NCBI RefSeq assembly: GCF_963665245.1
Contig: NZ_OY762267.1
Span: 1,922,001 to 1,986,000 of the forward strand
Direction: 5' to 3'
Length of the DNA: 64,000 nt
Source of the DNA: an uncultured Paludibaculum sp.
Lineage (GTDB): Bacteria; Acidobacteriota; Terriglobia; Bryobacterales; Bryobacteraceae
Position 1 is the stretch's first letter. The number at the start of each line of letters is the position of its first letter. Positions 59,811-64,000 of this stretch are shown here, piece by piece. The notes below the pieces were generated by a model, which had not been told where the DNA came from, did not search any database, and was given only the letters and a program-made list of their open reading frames with translations. Both the position numbers and the translations under genes were made by a program.

Positions 59811-61025
59811 CTAACTCGCCGGATGCTCGTTTCTACGGTGCAGGATGCGCAGTTTTGGGTCCAGCGGAGCACCGCCCCGAATGCGGAATTCAAAGAGAGC
59901 CTCGAAGGATGGGACCACCCCGCCGGCCGTGACACCCAGCTTCTGCAGAATCTCCTCCAGGATAGTGGGGTTGCAAATCGCAGCCGCCGCGCCCTCCGTC
60001 CCCAGGGTCCGTACCCCAGCCAGCAGAAGAATTCGCTTGTCAGGCGTGACGCCATGGGTAAGGGCGACAATCGCATACTCCGTCCCATTCTCCAGATCTT
60101 CGCTGGAAACATAGAACGCTTCCTCACCTGCTTGTGGGCTGGCGTTCACGACTGCACCACGGATCGACGTCGGCGCTTGGGACTCCGGCTTTAGGTTGAA
60201 CTTCTCCAGCTTGGGCAATTGCGCCATGGGCTCGTTCTGCTCCTGCCCACCGACAAAGATCAGATCGCTTGACCCGGCGTCGTCCCAGGTGAAAAGCTGC
60301 GCCCGCTTGACACGAGCGTCGACGCCCAAGCGGCTGAGCATCCGTGAGATATCTCGCACCGCCATCACCTCGCCGGTGCCCGTGTACAGCACACTCTCCG
60401 GGCCGCTGCTGCCTGGAGCAAAGGGGGGCAGGCGTAAGCCCGTCGCGGCAGTCCCGTGGAACTTGGGATTGGAAAAGACGATAATCGGCGCCTCGGGATC
60501 CAGGAACTCATGCCAGAAGGTGGTCACAGGCCAGGCGACTTCCGGCTTGGTCGTGTGGCGCCCGAAAAGGAAGCCGCCCACGCCCCCCGCAATGGCTGCA
60601 AGACCGGCGGCCAAAGCCGCACGACGGGAGACGGACGAATCGCCAAGCCCGCGCCCGGCTCCATTGGACGCGCCGTTGGAGTGCCCATTGTGACGGTAGC
60701 TGCCGGAAACCACATAGGCACCCTTGGGAATGCTGATGATCACAGGATCAGCCACGCCATCCTGGGTGTAGTACTCCGCCAGCTTGCTGCGCAGGCGGCT
60801 CGCCACAACCCGAACCGTCGAGTCGCTTCGCGGATCGTAGTCGTCGCCGCGCCCCAGGGCGTTGGTGGCGATCTCAAATTCCTTCACCGGTTTGCCAGGC
60901 TGCGTCACGCCGTGAGTGGCCAGGTAAAGCAACACGTTGCGCATCGGGTCCGATGTCGAAAACCCAGGGTCCGCCAGGATGCGCTTCACTTGCGCGAGCA
61001 CTTCTTCGGGGGCCGGAGCGTCCAT
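59811..61025 (-). CDS. Membrane-anchored winged-helix-type regulator
   Basis: 404 residues. The N-terminal ~105 residues (VKRILADPGFSTSDPMRNVL, VVASRLRSKLAEYYTQDGVA, PKGAYVV) match a winged-helix-like DNA-binding module known from proteobacterial and acidobacterial regulators (the RxxxxxLxEYY segment and the PKGxYV end are typical). A single membrane helix (RAALAAGLAAIAGGVGGFLFG, about 135-155, here in outline) separates it from a periplasmic-like C-terminal domain without recognisable family. This suggests one-component signalling across the membrane. Its position upstream of the TonB receptor suggests it controls uptake. Confidence 0.78.
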   Translation of the reverse strand: MDAPAPEEVLAQVKRILADPGFSTSDPMRNVLLYLATHGVTQPGKPVKEFEIATNALGRGDDYDPRSDSTVRVVASRLRSKLAEYYTQDGVADPVIISIPKGAYVVSGSYRHNGHSNGASNGAGRGLGDSSVSRRAALAAGLAAIAGGVGGFLFGRHTTKPEVAWPVTTFWHEFLDPEAPIIVFSNPKFHGTAATGLRLPPFAPGSSGPESVLYTGTGEVMAVRDISRMLSRLGVDARVKRAQLFTWDDAGSSDLIFVGGQEQNEPMAQLPKLEKFNLKPESQAPTSIRGAVVNASPQAGEEAFYVSSEDLENGTEYAIVALTHGVTPDKRILLLAGVRTLGTEGAAAAICNPTILEEILQKLGVTAGGVVPSFEALFEFRIRGGAPLDPKLRILHRRNEHPAS

Positions 61026-61219
61026 AGTAGGAGTTGACGGTTCACTCGCGGGCCCGGTAACAGCAAATCCCGGCTGCCGCCGCCCCGCGGAAATGCCCGC
61101 GCCTGGCGAAAGGTCAATCTCTACTACTACTTAACGAAAACAAATCCGTCCGATTGGCTCCAATTAGCCATGCGGAAGACGGTCGAAGCGGCAGGATATC
61201 GCCCGCCGCTTCCTTTCGA
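61026..61219. other. Intergenic region between purH end and regulator start
   Basis: About 194 bases holding the purH 3' hairpin (61185-61212) and the upstream region of the regulator gene. A TTGACG at 61033 is on the plus strand and leads to no gene. No promoter for the minus-strand regulator could be assigned. Confidence 0.4.
61185..61212 (-). terminator. Possible terminator hairpin after purH
   Basis: GAAGCGGC (61185-61192) and GCCGCTTC (61205-61212) form a perfect 8-bp stem around a 12-base loop, eight bases past the purH stop. No T-run follows on the minus strand, so it may stabilise the mRNA end more than terminate transcription. Confidence 0.4.
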
Positions 61220-62776
61220 TTAGTGCCGGAAATGACGGATGCCCGTGAACACCATGGCGATGCCCATCCGGTCGGCAGCCGCAATTACGTCCGCGTCTTT
61301 GACTGAGCCTCCCGGTTGAATAATGGCGGTGGCACCATTCGCTACGGCCGTCTCGGGCCCATCGGGGAACGGGAAGAATGCGTCGGACGCCACCACGCTG
61401 CCCACCAGCGGCAAGACCGATTTGCGGGCGCCGATCTCCACCGAGAATACACGGCTCATCTGGCCCGCACCCGAGCTTAGTAACTGGCCAGCCTTGGCGT
61501 AAACAATGGCGTTCGATTTCACGTGCTTACAAATCTTCCAGCCGAACCGCAGCGCCACCCACTCTTCGTCGGTAGGCTGCCGCTGGGTTACGACCCGCAC
61601 CTTAGCGGGGTCGAGCGACGCCAAATCCGGGGATTGCGCCAGATAACCGCCGGTAATCGATTTCACCACCATCTGGTCCGGCACGCCGCCTTCGACGGTC
61701 ACTAGCCGCAGGTTCTTCTTGGAAGTCAGAATGGAAAGCGCCTTTTCGCTGTAGCCCGGCGCCGCGATTGCCTCCACGAACAGCTTCGAAACCTCCAACG
61801 CTGTCTCTTCATCCAGCGGCTGGTTGAAAGCCAGCACACCGCCAAAGGCGGAAACAGGATCGGCTTCGAACGCCTTTCGATAAGCCTCGGCTTGGGTGGC
61901 CTGCTCGGCGCAGCCACAGGCATTCGTGTGTTTGATGATGGCCGCTGCCGGATTGCTGAACTCGCAGATCAATTGCCAGGCGGCGTCCAGATCCACCAGG
62001 TTATTGTAGGAAAGCTCCTTGCCGTGCAATTGCTTACAGCCGGCGATGCCCGTCGTGCCCGCCGCGTAGAGTGCCGCCGACTGGTGCGGATTCTCGCCAT
62101 AGCGCAGCTCCTGCCGCCGCGGCACGTGAATGTTCAGGACCCGCGGCGTCGCCTCTTTCACGTCCGTCCAGCCTTCGTCCGCCGCTTCGATCGAGGCCAG
62201 GCGTTCAGTGATGGCGGCATCATACTTGGCTGTCGTCGCGTACGCCTTCCGGGCTAGGTTCCAGAGCGTCTTTTTGGATAGCGCACCCTTGTTAGCGCTC
62301 AACTCCGCCAAAACCGGCTCGTAGTCGTCGGCCGAGGTGACGACGGCGACATCCTCGAAGTTCTTTGCCGCTGCGCGGATCATCGTCGGCCCACCGATGT
62401 CGATGTTCTCAATCAACTCCTCCACCGGGGCGCCCTGTTTCGCCGCAACCTTCTCAAACTCATAGAGGTTCACGACAACCATATCGATGGTGGCAATCGC
62501 GTGCTCTTCCAATGCCGCCATGTGTTGCGGCACCGAGCGCCGGGCCAGGATACCGGCCGCCACGCGCGGATGGATCGTCTTCACCCGGCCATCGAGCATT
62601 TCGGGGAAGCCTGTGACCTCGCTGACATCCTTCACGGCCAGGCCGCCATCCCGTAGCATCTTTGCGGTGCCGCCGGTGGAGATCAATTCGCAGCCCAAAG
62701 CCGCCAGCCCCTGGGCGAAGGGCAGGAGACCGGACTTGTCTGTAACGCTGAGGAGAACTCGTTTGACTGCGGGCAT
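61220..62776 (-). CDS. purH: Bifunctional AICAR transformylase / IMP cyclohydrolase
   Basis: 518 residues, the standard PurH length. The N-terminal IMP cyclohydrolase part has LLSVTDKSGLLPFAQGL, STGGTAKML, GRVKTIHPRVAAGIL and IDIGGPTMIRAAAKN (lysines and aspartate of the active site). The C-terminal transformylase has RYGENPHQSAALYA, IIKHTNACGCA and DAFFPFPDG. It catalyses the last two steps of purine synthesis using 10-formyl-tetrahydrofolate. One point is unusual: the normally His-containing H(A/G)GIL segment reads AAGIL. Divergent from the dehydrogenase gene, with 45 bases between. Confidence 0.95.
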   Translation of the reverse strand: MPAVKRVLLSVTDKSGLLPFAQGLAALGCELISTGGTAKMLRDGGLAVKDVSEVTGFPEMLDGRVKTIHPRVAAGILARRSVPQHMAALEEHAIATIDMVVVNLYEFEKVAAKQGAPVEELIENIDIGGPTMIRAAAKNFEDVAVVTSADDYEPVLAELSANKGALSKKTLWNLARKAYATTAKYDAAITERLASIEAADEGWTDVKEATPRVLNIHVPRRQELRYGENPHQSAALYAAGTTGIAGCKQLHGKELSYNNLVDLDAAWQLICEFSNPAAAIIKHTNACGCAEQATQAEAYRKAFEADPVSAFGGVLAFNQPLDEETALEVSKLFVEAIAAPGYSEKALSILTSKKNLRLVTVEGGVPDQMVVKSITGGYLAQSPDLASLDPAKVRVVTQRQPTDEEWVALRFGWKICKHVKSNAIVYAKAGQLLSSGAGQMSRVFSVEIGARKSVLPLVGSVVASDAFFPFPDGPETAVANGATAIIQPGGSVKDADVIAAADRMGIAMVFTGIRHFRH

Positions 62777-62821
62777 AAACGACTATTCTCCCACTATCCG
62801 CCGCGTTGCTACCATGTTGAG

Positions 62822-63829
62822 GTGGCCTACAAAATCACTCTGATCCCCGGCGATGGCATCGGGCCGGAAGTTGCCGCTGCTACCGTGCGCGTGCTGGAAG
62901 CAACTGGCGTTGCAATCGACTGGGAGAAGGCCGAGCTATCGGCTGCGATCATCGAAAAGGCCGGCACCAGCCTGCCTCCGCATGTACTCGAATCCATCGA
63001 GCGCACGGGCGTCGCCCTCAAGGGGCCCGTCACCACACCCATCGCCGGTGGGTTCAAGAGCGTCAATGTCGCCATCCGCAAACAGCTCGACCTGTTTGCC
63101 AATGTTCGCCCGGTCTTCACGCTGCCCGGATTGAAGACGCGTTTCCAGGATGTCAACATCGACATGGTGATCTTTCGCGAGAACACCGAGGATCTTTACT
63201 CGGGGCTCGAGCACGAGGTCGTGAAGGATGTCGTGGAAAGCCTCAAGATCATCACCCGCTACGCTTCGATGCGAATTGCCCGCTACGCCTTCGAATACTC
63301 CCAGAAGAACGGCCGGCGGAAGATCACGGCGGTCCACAAGGCCAATATCATGAAGCTGTCGGATGGCTTGTTCATCCGCTGCTGCCGCGAGGTCGCCACT
63401 GAGTACCCCGACATCGCCTACAACGAGTTGATCGTCGACAACGCGTCCATGCAGTTGGTAATGCGCCCCGAGACCTTCGACGTCCTCCTGCTGCCGAACC
63501 TCTACGGCGATATCGTCTCCGATCTCGCGGCCGGCCTCGTGGGCGGACTGGGCGTTGTGCCCGGAGCGAACATGGGTGAAAAACACGCCGTCTTTGAAGC
63601 CGTGCACGGCTCGGCGCCCGACATCGCCGGCCACGGCGTCGCCAATCCCACGGCTCTGATGTCCTCGGCGATTCTCATGCTGCGCCACCTCGGTGAAGGC
63701 GCCGCTGCCGACCGGCTGCAAAAAGCCCTCTACTCCACATTCCTGGAAGGTACGCACCTGACACGCGACCTCGGCGGAACGTGCGGAACCAACGAATTCA
63801 CTGATTCAGTCATCCGGAATCTCGCCTAG
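62822..63829 (+). CDS. NAD-type isocitrate/isopropylmalate dehydrogenase
   Basis: 335 residues from a GTG at 62822. TLIPGDGIGPEVAAATV, FANVRPVFTLPGL, FRENTEDLYSGLEH, KANIMKLSDGLF and NLYGDIVSDLAAGLVGGLG are the family landmarks. The Glu-Asn-Thr-Glu-Asp-Leu-Tyr-Ser substrate loop fits NAD-isocitrate dehydrogenase or homoisocitrate dehydrogenase better than LeuB. Oxidative decarboxylation of isocitrate in the TCA cycle is most likely. A downstream secreted-protein gene follows after 35 bases with its own strong ribosome binding site. Confidence 0.9.
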   Translation: MAYKITLIPGDGIGPEVAAATVRVLEATGVAIDWEKAELSAAIIEKAGTSLPPHVLESIERTGVALKGPVTTPIAGGFKSVNVAIRKQLDLFANVRPVFTLPGLKTRFQDVNIDMVIFRENTEDLYSGLEHEVVKDVVESLKIITRYASMRIARYAFEYSQKNGRRKITAVHKANIMKLSDGLFIRCCREVATEYPDIAYNELIVDNASMQLVMRPETFDVLLLPNLYGDIVSDLAAGLVGGLGVVPGANMGEKHAVFEAVHGSAPDIAGHGVANPTALMSSAILMLRHLGEGAAADRLQKALYSTFLEGTHLTRDLGGTCGTNEFTDSVIRNLA

Positions 63830-63864
63830 TCAGGCCCGGCGCGCAGCCCGGCCAAGGAGCAAGA

Positions 63865-64000
63865 ATGAAACTCGCCGCGGTAGTCTTCTTCCTGGCCTCG
63901 GGCTGTGTGTGCGCACAACCGCCGGAAGCCAAACCGAAACCATCTCCGCGGCCCGAACTCACGGTGGAACGCACCGACGTCGCCATCTGGCCCGGCGAAT
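63865..64000 (+). CDS. Secreted protein of unknown function (partial, N-terminus only)
   Basis: 45 codons to the window edge. AAGGAG lies five bases before the ATG. The first ~18 residues are a signal peptide (MKLAAVVFFLASGCVCAQ); the Cys pair within it could also suit a lipoprotein signal, but the LxxC order is imperfect. The start of the mature part is Pro- and Lys-rich (PPEAKPKPSPRPELTVERTD). No family can be assigned. Confidence 0.7.
   Translation, partial: MKLAAVVFFLASGCVCAQPPEAKPKPSPRPELTVERTDVAIWPGE

Noticed and set aside
1..64000. tRNA, rRNA, CRISPR arrays, insertion sequences, prophage integrase
   Set aside because: I looked for tRNA T-loop and acceptor patterns, regularly spaced direct repeats and transposase or integrase motifs and saw none. 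Reading by eye cannot exclude a degenerate case.

Overview
The window comes from a high-GC, densely coding bacterial chromosome, most likely an acidobacterium of the Solibacter/Bryobacter/Paludibaculum type. Three signs point there: a tandem set of three ADOP-type permeases (Acidobacterial Duplicated Orphan Permease) behind a PadR repressor; a 1094-residue Oar-like TonB-dependent receptor with an N-terminal carboxypeptidase-regulatory-like domain, next to a winged-helix regulator; and many secreted PIG-L, DUF4838 and ceramidase-like hydrolases. I saw no rRNA, tRNA, CRISPR array, integrase or insertion sequence. The organism is inferred from gene content only.

Region 1 (1-11.6 kb) is an L-sugar and nucleotide-sugar locus. 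On the minus strand a four-gene operon runs GDP-mannose 3,5-epimerase-like, bifunctional fucokinase/GDP-fucose pyrophosphorylase (Fkp), manC, manA. A LacI-type regulator converges on its end. Divergent on the plus strand are a zinc alcohol dehydrogenase, a KduD-like SDR and a secreted GH29 alpha-L-fucosidase. The shared promoter region carries a good minus-strand promoter and two copies of a CGTTTACTG-(T)-AACG motif, a candidate operator. Together the genes suggest synthesis of GDP-mannose, GDP-L-galactose and GDP-L-fucose combined with scavenging of L-fucose or L-galactose.

Region 2 (11.6-28.7 kb) is mixed metabolism: a SnoaL-like protein, a PIG-L deacetylase, an AlkD-like DNA glycosylase, an amidase with a GatC-like partner, an acyl-CoA dehydrogenase, a radical SAM/DCC pair, a DHH phosphoesterase, a membrane spermidine-synthase-like protein, MscL, and a TPR protein coupled to queG. 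It also holds a 697-residue radical SAM protein whose cysteine layout resembles tetraether synthase (Tes) and bacterial membrane-spanning lipid synthases. That gene ends in a textbook UUCG-loop terminator.

Region 3 (28.7-37.4 kb) is the PadR-ADOP operon. Near-identical junction blocks spaced 2709 bp apart record a tandem duplication, and padR is preceded by a perfect 16+3+16 bp palindrome covering its likely -10 box and ribosome binding site. Region 4 (37.4-44.6 kb) holds rpiB-glyA, a GT4 glycosyltransferase, an HTH regulator with a palindrome at its start codon, an orphan protein with a DnaJ-like CxxCxGxG motif, a six-hairpin glycosidase and tadA.

Region 5 (44.6-64 kb) starts with a five-gene MacB-like exporter operon (two permeases, adaptor, ATPase) ending in a translationally coupled ATP-grasp ligase. 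It continues with a coupled ceramidase-like/DUF4838 pair, a second PIG-L deacetylase, a polytopic membrane protein, the TonB-dependent receptor and its upstream regulator, purH, an NAD-type isocitrate/isopropylmalate dehydrogenase and the start of another secreted protein. Several neighbours overlap by 1-4 bases, both in operons (ATGA, TTGA, GTGA) and at convergent ends.
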